64,000 nt of DNA from Phocaeicola oris. Its GTDB lineage: Bacteria; Bacteroidota; Bacteroidia; Bacteroidales; Bacteroidaceae. Location of the stretch: the NCBI RefSeq assembly GCF_021295095.1, contig NZ_JAJLQX010000001.1, positions 1 through 64,000 on the forward strand, read 5' to 3'. Under the pieces are notes generated by a model. That model did no database searches, had not been told where the DNA came from, and worked only from the letters and a program-made list of their open reading frames with translations. The position numbers and the translations under genes were made by a program. Shown here piece by piece: positions 43,760 to 53,053 of this stretch (position 1 is the first letter of the stretch; the number at the start of each line of letters is the position of its first letter).

Positions 43760-46630
43760 ATGAGTATGAGTAAGGAAACTGAATATATAGATGTATATGG
43801 AGCTCGTGTACATAATCTCAAGAATATAGATGTAAGGATTCCACGAAACAGTTTGACAGTCATTACCGGACTGAGTGGCAGCGGGAAATCTTCATTGGCT
43901 TTCGATACTATTTTTGCAGAGGGACAACGTAGGTACATAGAAACCTTTTCGGCTTATGCACGTAACTTTTTAGGTGGTATGGAGCGTCCTGATATAGACA
44001 AAATTACAGGATTGAGCCCGGTCATTTCTATTGAGCAAAAGACCACCAATAAAAATCCTCGTTCTACTGTGGGTACCATCACCGAGATTTACGATTATTT
44101 CCGTTTGCTTTTTGCCAGAGCGGGTATCGCTTATTCGTACGTATCGGGTGAGCGGATGGTGAAATATACCGAGGAACAGGTGCTTGATTTGATTCATAAG
44201 GATTATGTGGGTAAACGTATTTTTATATTGGCTCCATTAGTTCATTCGCGTAAGGGACATTATCGTGAACTCTTTGAGCAAGTCCGTAGGAAAGGATATC
44301 TGTATGTCCGTGTAGACGGAGAAGTTAAAGAGATTGTTCATGGAATGAAACTCGACCGTTATAAGAATCACGATATAGAAGTGGTGATTGATAAAATGGT
44401 AGTGAACGATAAGGACGATAAGCGGTTGAGGGATAGTGTGTCTATGGCTATGAAGCAGGGCGACGGTCTTCTGACGATTCTTGATGCCGACATCAATCAG
44501 GCGCGTCATTATAGTAAGCGGCTTATGGATCCGGTGTCGGGTATATCTTATAAGGAGCCGGCTCCGAACAATTTCTCATTCAACTCTCCCGAAGGCGCTT
44601 GTCCGCATTGTAAAGGATTGGGATTTGTCGATTTGATTGATGTGGATAAAGTTATTCCCGACCCTAATTTGTCTATTTACGAAGGGGCCATTGCTCCGTT
44701 AGGCAAGTATAAGAATACCATGATTTTCTGGCAGATAGCGTCCTTGCTCGAGCGTAACGAATTAACATTAAAAGACCCTGTTGGTACCATTCCGGAAGAT
44801 GTTATCAATGAGATTCTATATGGCTCAACCGAACGAATTAAGATAAAAAGCAGTTTGATTCATACTACATCCGATTATTTTGTAGAATATGAGGGACTGG
44901 TGAAATATATTCAGATGCTTCAAGATAGAGAGGCATCTGCTACGGCACAGAAATGGGTAGAACAGTTCTCCAAGACAGCTGTCTGTCCGCATTGTCACGG
45001 ATCACGATTAAATCAGGAAGCACTCTCGTATCGCATTTACGATAAGAATATTCAGCAGTTGGCTGATATGGATATCAAGGATTTATACGAATGGATATGT
45101 GCGGTGGATGAACATTTAGAGGAGAAACAGAAGTTGATTGCCACAGAGATTCTCAAAGAGATTCGTTCCCGTCTGCAGTTCCTGCTCGATGTAGGGCTTG
45201 ATTACCTCTCACTGAATAGAAGTTCCGTTTCCCTTTCGGGTGGCGAGAGTCAGCGGATCCGCTTGGCTACGCAGATAGGTTCCCAATTGGTTAACGTACT
45301 TTATATACTTGATGAGCCAAGTATCGGACTCCATCAACGGGATAATTTGCGACTGATCAATTCGTTGAAGAAATTACGTGATGCAGGTAATACCGTCATC
45401 GTTGTGGAGCACGATAAAGACATGATGCTTAATGCCGATTATGTGGTTGACATGGGACCAAGAGCAGGCAGGTTGGGAGGTGAGGTGGTATTCCAAGGAA
45501 CTCCGCGTGAGATGTTGAAAAAAGATACACTTACATCCCAATATCTAACCGGTGAGCAGAAGATAGACGTTCCGGCCAAACGCCGTAAGGGGAATGGGAA
45601 ATCTATTATTCTGCATGGTGCACGAGGAAATAATCTGAAGAATGTGGATGTGGAGTTCCCATTGGGCAAGTTGATTTGTGTGACGGGAGTATCGGGTAGT
45701 GGCAAGTCCACGCTGGTTAATGAAACGCTCCAGCCAATTCTCTCTCAACATTTTTATCGCTCTTTACAAGATCCATTACCATACGACAGCATTGAAGGAA
45801 TGGAGAATGTTGATAAGGTAGTTAATGTAGATCAGTCGCCATTAGGACGAACTCCACGTTCTAATCCTGCTACCTATACCGGCGTATTCTCCGATATTCG
45901 TAATTTGTTTGTCAGCCTGCCCGAGGCGAAGATTCGCGGCTATAAACCCGGACGCTTCTCTTTTAATGTAACAGGAGGACGTTGTGAAGCCTGCAGTGGA
46001 AACGGATATAAAACTATTGAGATGAACTTTCTTCCCGATGTGCTTGTACCATGTGAAGTTTGTCATGGAAAACGTTATAACAGAGAAACTTTAGAGGTTC
46101 GATTTAAAGGGAAATCTATTGCCGATGTGCTCGATATGACCATAAATAGAGCAGTGGAGTTCTTTGAAAATATTCCGTCTATATTAAATAAAATAAAGGT
46201 ATTGCAGGATGTAGGACTTGGTTATATCAAGTTGGGGCAGCCATCTACTACTTTGTCGGGAGGAGAAAGTCAGCGTGTGAAACTTGCGACTGAGCTTTCG
46301 AAGCGTGATACCGGCAAGACTGTTTATATTTTAGATGAGCCGACTACCGGTTTGCACTTTGAGGATATTCGTGTTTTGATGAATGTATTGAATCGATTGG
46401 TAGATAAGGGTAATACGGTGATTGTCATTGAGCATAATCTGGACGTTATCAAGCAGGCCGATTATATTATAGATATGGGGCCTGATGGCGGTAGAAACGG
46501 TGGTCAGGTACTCTCTGCCTCCACTCCCGAGCAAGTAGCGAAAAGTGAGAAAGGATATACTCCTAAATATTTAAAAGAGGAACTTGACCTTTACAAGAAA
46601 GGGAACGATTCTTCGGATAAAGTGCAATGA
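43760..46630 (+). CDS. uvrA: Excinuclease ABC subunit A
   Basis: Encodes 956 residues. Two ABC ATPase domains: Walker [10 protein letters not shown] (about 33) and GVSGSGKST (about 645), signatures [10 protein letters not shown] and [10 protein letters not shown]. Zinc-binding cysteine pairs [20 protein letters not shown] and CEVCHGKR. Damage-recognition subunit of nucleotide excision repair. The ybaK gene follows with a 1-bp gap. Confidence 0.98.
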   Translation: MSMSKETEYIDVYGARVHNLKNIDVRIPRNSLTVITGLSGSGKSSLAFDTIFAEGQRRYIETFSAYARNFLGGMERPDIDKITGLSPVISIEQKTTNKNPRSTVGTITEIYDYFRLLFARAGIAYSYVSGERMVKYTEEQVLDLIHKDYVGKRIFILAPLVHSRKGHYRELFEQVRRKGYLYVRVDGEVKEIVHGMKLDRYKNHDIEVVIDKMVVNDKDDKRLRDSVSMAMKQGDGLLTILDADINQARHYSKRLMDPVSGISYKEPAPNNFSFNSPEGACPHCKGLGFVDLIDVDKVIPDPNLSIYEGAIAPLGKYKNTMIFWQIASLLERNELTLKDPVGTIPEDVINEILYGSTERIKIKSSLIHTTSDYFVEYEGLVKYIQMLQDREASATAQKWVEQFSKTAVCPHCHGSRLNQEALSYRIYDKNIQQLADMDIKDLYEWICAVDEHLEEKQKLIATEILKEIRSRLQFLLDVGLDYLSLNRSSVSLSGGESQRIRLATQIGSQLVNVLYILDEPSIGLHQRDNLRLINSLKKLRDAGNTVIVVEHDKDMMLNADYVVDMGPRAGRLGGEVVFQGTPREMLKKDTLTSQYLTGEQKIDVPAKRRKGNGKSIILHGARGNNLKNVDVEFPLGKLICVTGVSGSGKSTLVNETLQPILSQHFYRSLQDPLPYDSIEGMENVDKVVNVDQSPLGRTPRSNPATYTGVFSDIRNLFVSLPEAKIRGYKPGRFSFNVTGGRCEACSGNGYKTIEMNFLPDVLVPCEVCHGKRYNRETLEVRFKGKSIADVLDMTINRAVEFFENIPSILNKIKVLQDVGLGYIKLGQPSTTLSGGESQRVKLATELSKRDTGKTVYILDEPTTGLHFEDIRVLMNVLNRLVDKGNTVIVIEHNLDVIKQADYIIDMGPDGGRNGGQVLSASTPEQVAKSEKGYTPKYLKEELDLYKKGNDSSDKVQ

Positions 46631-46631
46631 T

Positions 46632-47111
46632 ATGGCGATGAAAGTTACAAAAACAAATGCAGCTCGTTTGTTAGACCGGCAGAAAATTTCTTATGAACTG
46701 GTTCCTTATAGTGTGGACGAGACCGATTTAAGTGCTCAGCATGTAGCCGACAGTCTGGGTGAAAATATTGATCAGGTATATAAAACTTTGGTTCTTGAAG
46801 GCGATAAGACAGGGCATTTCATCTGTGTCATTCCGGGAGAGCATGAAATAAATTTGAAGCTTGCGGCAAAAGTTTCGGGAAATAAGAAGTGTGACCTGAT
46901 TCATTTAAAAGAGCTTCTTCCGCTTACCGGATATATCCGTGGGGGATGTTCGCCCATAGGAATGAAGAAACACTTCCCAACATACATTCATGAAACGTGT
47001 CTGCAGTTTGAGCATATCTATGTCAGTGCAGGAATGAGAGGATTGCAGTTAAAAATAGCTCCTGCCGATTTGATTAAGGCGACAGGAGCTCAGACTTGTG
47101 TATTGTTTTAA
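46632..47111 (+). CDS. ybaK: Cys-tRNA(Pro)/Cys-tRNA(Cys) deacylase YbaK
   Basis: Encodes 159 residues from ATG 46632 (a second ATG at 46638 is possible). The YbaK fold is clear: TNAARLLDRQKISYE, DQVYKTLVLEG, IPGEHEINLKLAAK, YIRGGCSPIGMKK and VSAGMRGLQLKI. It hydrolyses mischarged Cys-tRNA(Pro). One bp after uvrA; two bp from the convergent GH39 stop. Confidence 0.94.
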   Translation: MAMKVTKTNAARLLDRQKISYELVPYSVDETDLSAQHVADSLGENIDQVYKTLVLEGDKTGHFICVIPGEHEINLKLAAKVSGNKKCDLIHLKELLPLTGYIRGGCSPIGMKKHFPTYIHETCLQFEHIYVSAGMRGLQLKIAPADLIKATGAQTCVLF

Positions 47112-47113
47112 TA

Positions 47114-48493
47114 TTATATCTCTATAAAAATAAAGGCATTCGGTTCCAAAAGTACTTCAATCTCTCCATTCTCCACATTTACGGGAACCTCTGTATATAA
47201 GTGAGATGTGTCGGTCAAATGTCCGATAGCCGATTGGATGCTTTCATTGGCAATGCTGACTTTATACTTCTCAACACTGCTGGTGTTATCATCGTTGCTG
47301 TAACGGCTGATGAGGATTCCTATTTTTCCGTCTTTGCCTTGAGCAGCAGTGACATAGACATCTTTTTCATCCACATTCACTTTCAGCTGTTGGCCAAGCT
47401 GTATCAGTTTGTTCCATGCGTAGAAACCATAGTAGCAGGCTCTTGGCTTCAGTGTGTAGGAATCAAACAGCCCGTTAAAAAATATATCGACGCGAGCATC
47501 ATAATACATTAACATGTCTACAGGTTTGTCCTGACAGACAATCATTGTCGATAGGGTAAACGCTGCGCCTTTCTGATTGTTTATAGTCTGTATACTATAC
47601 GGATAATCTTTTGTCCAACCCTTCACATAGTTCCATTCGTTCAGAATAGATTCTATATCGCCGTATCCATGTATTTTCATCATGGTTCTGATGCGGTCGG
47701 CTTTGTTAGCTATATCCAGCGGACTTTGTGCATAAATGTGCCAACTGAAGAAATCCATTTTTACATTGTGATTGTGCATGTAAGCAAGGAATCGGTCACC
47801 CCAGTCATCATTACAACAGAGAGCCGGTCCTCCTATCTTCTGGTTCGGGAAACAACTTTTCAGATATTGCGCTACGGTTTTGTAGAATTCAAAGAACTGC
47901 TCTGCGGTGCCTCCCCAAGTGCGTGGATCAGTTTTCCATCGGTCACCATCTTCATCCAAATCAGGCTCATTCCAAATCTCCCAGTATGGGATGTTCCAAT
48001 GGTATCCGTTATTCCATCCTTCGGTATAATGACGGATGATATGCTCACATATCTGAGCCCATTTTTTATAATCCTTTGGAGGATATATGCCATATTTCTT
48101 CTTTGCATGCTCTATCTTCTGTCCTAAGCGATAGAAGACATTTGTTCCGGCATCTTGAATATTTTTCAGATAAATGTCGGTCAGAGTAAAATCGTATGAG
48201 TCAGGGGCATTTACATCCTTTGCGAAATCGGGGAAAATACTTGTGATATCTACCACGTGTTCTCCGCCATAGGCTGCACAGAAGGCCGCGTCGTGAATTC
48301 GTGCAAACGGGATATGAGCAGCTTTATATTCAGCAAAATTGTCTATGGTTTGGTCGGTACCCGAACGGACCGGTCCGTTATTAACGGCATTCATATACTT
48401 GATAGGTCCTTTTATTTCTTTTGTGACCACAATATCGGCCATGGTAAAGCCTGCCGATAGTAAAAAAAGTGTAATGAGAAATAATTTTTTCAT
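47114..48493 (-). CDS. Secreted GH39-like glycoside hydrolase
   Basis: Encodes 459 residues from ATG 48493. Signal peptide ends FTMAD (about 19), then a (beta/alpha)8 barrel with YWEIWNEPD (about 170, acid/base Glu) and ESILNEWNY (about 280, nucleophile Glu). A C-terminal beta domain follows. GH39 includes beta-xylosidases and iduronidases; the substrate here is not determined. Monocistronic. Confidence 0.88.
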   Translation of the reverse strand: MKKLFLITLFLLSAGFTMADIVVTKEIKGPIKYMNAVNNGPVRSGTDQTIDNFAEYKAAHIPFARIHDAAFCAAYGGEHVVDITSIFPDFAKDVNAPDSYDFTLTDIYLKNIQDAGTNVFYRLGQKIEHAKKKYGIYPPKDYKKWAQICEHIIRHYTEGWNNGYHWNIPYWEIWNEPDLDEDGDRWKTDPRTWGGTAEQFFEFYKTVAQYLKSCFPNQKIGGPALCCNDDWGDRFLAYMHNHNVKMDFFSWHIYAQSPLDIANKADRIRTMMKIHGYGDIESILNEWNYVKGWTKDYPYSIQTINNQKGAAFTLSTMIVCQDKPVDMLMYYDARVDIFFNGLFDSYTLKPRACYYGFYAWNKLIQLGQQLKVNVDEKDVYVTAAQGKDGKIGILISRYSNDDNTSSVEKYKVSIANESIQSAIGHLTDTSHLYTEVPVNVENGEIEVLLEPNAFIFIEI

Positions 48494-48517
48494 TGTAATT
48501 ATTGATAAATAATAGTG

Positions 48518-48548
48518 TAAAGATAAATGCTTTACATCGAAAATCAAA
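48518..48548 (-). promoter_or_regulatory. Promoter of the GH39-like gene
   Basis: On the minus strand TTTG (48548-48545), 19-bp spacer, TATCTTTA (48525-48518); the last base of the -7 box differs from consensus. Confidence 0.65.
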
Positions 48549-48590
48549 TAGTTTCAGTAAAAAGATTCATCTAATAAAAAGAAAGAAATC

Positions 48591-48621
48591 TTTGCACGAT
48601 TAATTTTAATTCCTAAATTTG
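48591..48621 (+). promoter_or_regulatory. Promoter of the first POT gene
   Basis: TTTG (48591-48594), 19-bp spacer, TAAATTTG (48614-48621): perfect match, about 40 bp before ATG 48663. A second possible -7 (TAACTTTG) lies at 48627-48634. Confidence 0.8.
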
Positions 48622-48662
48622 TCGAATAACTTTGAAATATTAATAATTTAAACGGATTTGTT

Positions 48663-50180
48663 ATGTTTGAAGGACAACCAAAAGGCCTTTTTGCGTTAGC
48701 ATTGGCCAACACGGGTGAGCGTTTCGGCTATTATACCATGATTGCTGTTTTCGCCCTATTTTTAAGAGCCAACTTTGGCTTATCTGCCGGTACAGCCGGT
48801 TTAATTTACAGTATTTTCTTGGCAATGGTCTATCTGGCTCCGCTGTTTGGCGGTATGCTGGCAGATAAGTATGGCTATGGAAAGATGGTTACTATTGGAA
48901 TCATTGTAATGTTCTTTGGTTATCTGTTTCTATCTGTTCCTTTAGGTGGAAATACCATTGCATTGGCCTGTATGCTTGCAGCTTTGTTGCTTATCAGTAT
49001 GGGTACAGGACTTTTTAAGGGCAATCTGCAGGTTATGGTAGGAAATCTTTATGATGACCCTCTTTATAAGGATAAGCGCGATTCCGGTTTCTCTATATTC
49101 TATATGGCCATCAATATTGGCGCGCTGTTTGCTCCGACAGCGGCTGTTGAGATTAAAGAATGGGCTGAGACAAGTCTGGGCTTTTCTTCTAACGATGCCT
49201 ATCATTTCTCTTTTGCCGTGGCCTGTCTTTCATTAGTGTTGTCTATTCTTATATATTATGCATTCCGTTATACTTTCCGTAGTGCCGAAGCAAGTGTTCA
49301 GTCATCTGCCGCTGCTGCTAAACATGAGGAAGAACTATCTCCGGCCGACACAAAGGCTCGTATCGTGGCACTCTGTCTGGTATTTGCAGTTGTTATTTTC
49401 TTTTGGATGTCTTTTCATCAGAATGGTCTGACATTGACTTACTTTGCTAACGAATTTACTCAGAAGACTTCTACAGGTATTCAGAGTATGGCGTTCGATG
49501 TTATCAATCTTGTTATGATTATTCTTATTGTCTATGCGTCATTCTCACTGGTACAGAGCAAGACATCTAAGGGCAAAAGCATCTCTGTGGTGGTTATCAT
49601 GGCCGCGTTAGCCGTATTGTATTATAAATATCAGCGAATTAGCGGATCTGTCGATGTCAGCGCGCCCATCTTCCAGCAATTCAATCCGTTCTATGTTGTT
49701 GCTTTGACACCGGTCAGCATGGCTATCTTCGGTTCACTTGCCAAGAAAGGAAAAGAACCTTCCGCACCACGAAAGATTGCTTATGGTATGCTCGTTGCAG
49801 CGGTAGCTTATTTGGTAATGATGGCCGCTTCTATGGGATTAAATACGCCTGACGCGCAGAAGGTGGCCGGTGATGGTGGAACTTTTGTTTCTGCCAACTG
49901 GTTGATAGGCACTTATCTTATTCTTACTTTCGGTGAATTGTTACTGAGTCCGATGGGTATCTCTTTTGTTTCTAAAGTGGCTCCTCCTAAGTATAAAGGT
50001 TTGATGATGGGTGGTTGGTTTGTTGCTACAGCAGCCGGAAACATGCTTGTCAGTGTAGGCGGATTCCTTTGGGGCGGACTTCCATTATGGGTAGTATGGC
50101 TCGTATTCATTATTGTTTGTACGCTCTCTGCTGCTTTCATGTTCGCTATGATGAAGCGATTAGAGAAAGTCGCGAAATAA
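48663..50180 (+). CDS. POT-family peptide transporter, copy 1
   Basis: Encodes 505 residues with about 14 membrane helices. NTGERFGYYTM (about 17-27) is the family's ExxERFxYY motif with Asn at the first Glu position; GGMLADKYGYGK and GIQSMAFDVINL follow, with SPMGISFVSKVAPPKYKG in helix 10. Proton-coupled import of di/tripeptides. Tandem twin of the next gene at 50302. Confidence 0.93.
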   Translation: MFEGQPKGLFALALANTGERFGYYTMIAVFALFLRANFGLSAGTAGLIYSIFLAMVYLAPLFGGMLADKYGYGKMVTIGIIVMFFGYLFLSVPLGGNTIALACMLAALLLISMGTGLFKGNLQVMVGNLYDDPLYKDKRDSGFSIFYMAINIGALFAPTAAVEIKEWAETSLGFSSNDAYHFSFAVACLSLVLSILIYYAFRYTFRSAEASVQSSAAAAKHEEELSPADTKARIVALCLVFAVVIFFWMSFHQNGLTLTYFANEFTQKTSTGIQSMAFDVINLVMIILIVYASFSLVQSKTSKGKSISVVVIMAALAVLYYKYQRISGSVDVSAPIFQQFNPFYVVALTPVSMAIFGSLAKKGKEPSAPRKIAYGMLVAAVAYLVMMAASMGLNTPDAQKVAGDGGTFVSANWLIGTYLILTFGELLLSPMGISFVSKVAPPKYKGLMMGGWFVATAAGNMLVSVGGFLWGGLPLWVVWLVFIIVCTLSAAFMFAMMKRLEKVAK

Positions 50181-50209
50181 TCTCTTTTTATAGTGTTTAT
50201 TAGTGTGAA

Positions 50210-50244
50210 ATAGCCCTCCTTTATAATACAAAAAGGGGGGCTAT
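50210..50244 (+). terminator. Stem-loop between twin transporters
   Basis: ATAGCCCTCC (50210-50219) pairs with GGGGGGCTAT (50235-50244) with one mismatch. No U-run, so probably a weak terminator or a processing hairpin. Confidence 0.55.
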
Positions 50245-50301
50245 GTGAATAATAAGATGCTTATTACATCATAAATTCTAAACATATTAATATTTAATAC
50301 T

Positions 50302-51819
50302 ATGTTTGAAGGACAACCTAAAGGTTTGTTTGCACTGGCTTTATCCAATACGGGTGAGCGGTTTGGGTACTATACCATGATAGCTGTCTTTGCCCTTTTT
50401 CTTAGAGCGAACTTCGGACTCTCTGCCGGAGCAGCCGGATTGATATACAGTCTGTTTTTGGCATTTGTTTATCTTTCGCCTATTGTGGGAGGTATTTTAG
50501 CCGACAAGTATGGCTATGGAAAGATGGTTACTTTAGGAATTGTCGTTATGTTATTCGGCTATCTGCTTCTTTCTATTCCGTTGGGTGGAAACACCTTTGC
50601 CCTGATTTTTATGCTGGCAGCATTGCTGCTTATCGGCGTAGGAACGGGACTCTATAAGGGGAATGTGCAGGTTATGGCGGGTAATCTGTACGATGATCTT
50701 AAGCTCGCCGGCAAGCGTGATGCCGGATTCTCCGTTTTTTATATGGCTGTGAACATTGGCGCGCTGTTTGCTCCTACGGCGGCAGTACGCATTAAGGAAT
50801 GGGCAGAGAACAGTCTTGGCTTCTCTTCTAACGATGCTTATCACTTCGCTTTTGCGGTAGCTTGCCTTTCTATGGTAGTTTCCATCATTATTTATTATAC
50901 ATTCCGCTATACTTTCAGGCATGTTGAGGGCAGTGTACAGTCATCGGCCGAGACTGCAAGCCACACAGCCGAGTTGTCATTAAAGGAGACAAAGTCGCGT
51001 ATCTTTGCGCTTTGTTTTGTGTTCGCTGTTGTTATCTTTTTCTGGATGTCGTATAATCAAAACGGTCTTACGCTGACTTATTTTGCCGACGAATTCACCC
51101 AAAAGACTTCTTACGGCTTACAGAGCATGTGGTTTGATGTGGTAAATTTAGTCATGATTATTTTCATCGTATACGCTACGTTCAGTTTATTTCAAAGCAA
51201 GACAAAGCGTGCCCGTTATATCGCGTCGGATGTCATTATTTTTGCCATGGCTGTACTTATTTATAAGTATACACAGGCGAATCAAGTCATAGATATCAGC
51301 GCGCCTATTTTTCAGCAATTCGGAGCTTTCTTTGTGGTAGCGCTCACACCGGTCAGTTTGGCTATATTTGGAGCGTTGGCAAAGAAGGATAAAGAACCTT
51401 CCGCGCCTCGAAAGATTGCTTATGGAATGCTTGTTGCTTCCTTGGCATACGTCGTAATGCTCATTGCGTCTTTCGGGCTGAATACTCCCGATCAACAAAA
51501 ATTAGCAGGAGATGATGGTACTTTCGTATCGGCCAACTGGTTAATAGTAAACTACCTCATCATCACTTTTGCCGAACTGTTGTTGAGTCCGATGGGCATT
51601 TCTTTTGTATCAAAAGTATCGCCTCCGAAGTATAAAGGCTTGATGATGGGAGGTTGGTTCGTTTCCACCGCGCTTGGAAATATCTTAGTCAGCGTAGGCG
51701 GATTCCTTTGGGGCAGTTATCCGTTGTGGTTCGTATGGATGGTATTTATTGTATTTTGCGTTATCTCCGCTCTCTTTATGTTCGCCATGATGAAACGCTT
51801 GGAGAAAGTGGCTGAGTAA
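50302..51819 (+). CDS. POT-family peptide transporter, copy 2
   Basis: Encodes 505 residues, the same length as copy 1 and aligned without visible gaps. It shares NTGERFGYYTM, GGILADKYGYGK and the C-terminal FAMMKRLEKVA. Differences are mostly conservative and concentrated in the middle loop (about 210-235) and helix 9. A tandem duplication that has diverged, maybe with different peptide preference. Array E follows 40 bp after its stop. Confidence 0.93.
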   Translation: MFEGQPKGLFALALSNTGERFGYYTMIAVFALFLRANFGLSAGAAGLIYSLFLAFVYLSPIVGGILADKYGYGKMVTLGIVVMLFGYLLLSIPLGGNTFALIFMLAALLLIGVGTGLYKGNVQVMAGNLYDDLKLAGKRDAGFSVFYMAVNIGALFAPTAAVRIKEWAENSLGFSSNDAYHFAFAVACLSMVVSIIIYYTFRYTFRHVEGSVQSSAETASHTAELSLKETKSRIFALCFVFAVVIFFWMSYNQNGLTLTYFADEFTQKTSYGLQSMWFDVVNLVMIIFIVYATFSLFQSKTKRARYIASDVIIFAMAVLIYKYTQANQVIDISAPIFQQFGAFFVVALTPVSLAIFGALAKKDKEPSAPRKIAYGMLVASLAYVVMLIASFGLNTPDQQKLAGDDGTFVSANWLIVNYLIITFAELLLSPMGISFVSKVSPPKYKGLMMGGWFVSTALGNILVSVGGFLWGSYPLWFVWMVFIVFCVISALFMFAMMKRLEKVAE

Positions 51820-51858
51820 ATGCTTATCGTTATGAAAAGTCATACCAATGAGAGTGCC

Positions 51859-52008
51859 AAGTGATGCTGATGAGTTGTTCGGTTCATGCGTATGAGTTGT
51901 TCGGTTCATGCGTATGAGTTGTTCGGTTCATGCGTATGAGTTGTTCGGTTCATGCGTATGAGTTTATCCGTTCATGCGTATCAGTTTATCTGTTCATACG
52001 TATCAGTA
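51859..52008. repeat. 22-bp phased dyad array E (7 units)
   Basis: After a first divergent unit near 51863, cores begin (TTCAT) at 51883, 51905, 51927, 51949, 51971 and 51993, exactly 22 bp apart. The middle four are identical over the whole unit, linker GTTGTTCGGT included. The left edge is AAGTGATGC. Tandem gene setting (POT copy 2 to HD gene). The uniform units suggest recent expansion. Confidence 0.93.
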
Positions 52009-52093
52009 TTGGCGTGTTACTTTTGTCTTTATTTTATTAGCAGAGATAATGATTTTAATTATCTTTGTATGCTTTAACAAAACAATAACAGAG

Positions 52094-52726
52094 ATGAAAA
52101 TTGATATAGAAGCGAATAAAAAAGAATTCATTACTCTGCTTAAATCGACGGAGCGGGAAGGGGTGGATTACGTGATAGAAGACTTGGAGAAGAACGGGTT
52201 CTTCACCGCTCCTGCGTCGGCAGGGCATCATCTGAATGTAGAAGGTGGATTGCTGGTTCACTCGCTGAATACGTGTAAGGCCGCGCTTATGCTATATGAG
52301 AACATGCAGAAGCTGGAGCCCACGCTGGCAGGTGAAGTGAAAAGAGAAAGCGTTATTCTGGCAAGCCTGTTGCACGATGTATGTAAAGAAGATGTGTATA
52401 TCCGTTCTACCAAGAGGCGTAAGAATGTGCTGGGCGAGTGGGAAGATTATGAAGGCTATAGGGTATCGTATAAGAACTTTCCGATGGGGCATGGAGAAAA
52501 GTCGGTTGTTCTGTTGCTATACAGTGGTTTGGAACTGAACGATGACGAAATGTTGGCTATTCGTTGGCATATGGGAGCATTCGGACTGAATCTGAACAGT
52601 GTAGAGGATATGAAAAACTATGATGCTGCCAAGACACGTTATCCATTGGTATCTATCGTTCAATGTGGTGATAATCTGGCAGCGAGCATCATGGAACGGA
52701 ACGCGGGGGATATAGACAATTTATAA
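52094..52726 (+). CDS. HD-domain hydrolase-like protein
   Basis: Encodes 210 residues from ATG 52094, 27 bp after a -7 box TATCTTTG (52060-52067); frames opening earlier run through array E. The HD motif is present: HLNVEGGLLVHSLNT (about 46) and ASLLHDVCKED (about 90), then GHGEKSVVLL and IRWHMGAFG. Phosphohydrolase of unknown substrate, perhaps a nucleotide. The YgbA gene starts 2 bp downstream. Confidence 0.88.
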   Translation: MKIDIEANKKEFITLLKSTEREGVDYVIEDLEKNGFFTAPASAGHHLNVEGGLLVHSLNTCKAALMLYENMQKLEPTLAGEVKRESVILASLLHDVCKEDVYIRSTKRRKNVLGEWEDYEGYRVSYKNFPMGHGEKSVVLLLYSGLELNDDEMLAIRWHMGAFGLNLNSVEDMKNYDAAKTRYPLVSIVQCGDNLAASIMERNAGDIDNL

Positions 52727-52728
52727 GA

Positions 52729-53025
52729 ATGTCAGGCAGAATAGAAAGAGAAAAGACTACTGTTCGTGAAATGATAGCGTTGTACTCCAAGCATAAGCTG
52801 AAACAGTCGGAAATATCGGAGGAATACAAACAGTTGACCGATTATGCCTGCAATCGTTTAGATCACTGTACGTTCGGAGAGAAGAAGACATCGTGTAAGA
52901 ACTGCCCGATACATTGTTATGCGCCAAAGCAAAGAGAGCAAATCAGGGAAGTGATGCGGTGGGTAGGACCGAGGATGTTTTTCTATAATCCGATATACGC
53001 CATAAAGCATCTTTTCGAGAAATAA
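52729..53025 (+). CDS. ygbA: YgbA, nitrous-oxide-stimulated promoter family protein
   Basis: Encodes 98 residues. Conserved ACNRLDHCTFGEKKTSCKNC (about 44-63) and PIHCYAPKQRE give four cysteines that could bind metal. The YgbA_NO family is induced by nitric oxide in enterobacteria; its biochemical role is unclear. Translationally close to the HD gene (2 bp). Confidence 0.92.
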   Translation: MSGRIEREKTTVREMIALYSKHKLKQSEISEEYKQLTDYACNRLDHCTFGEKKTSCKNCPIHCYAPKQREQIREVMRWVGPRMFFYNPIYAIKHLFEK

Positions 53026-53053
53026 ATATTTCATGTCATAAATCAAAACAAAA

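Noticed and set aside
51859-52008. CRISPR array
   Set aside because: Units are 22 bp back to back with 10-bp repeated linkers, so there are no unique spacers, and no cas gene is nearby.
51974-52093. Upstream extension of the HD gene
   Set aside because: It reads through repeat array E and the -7 box; ATG 52094 is the natural start.
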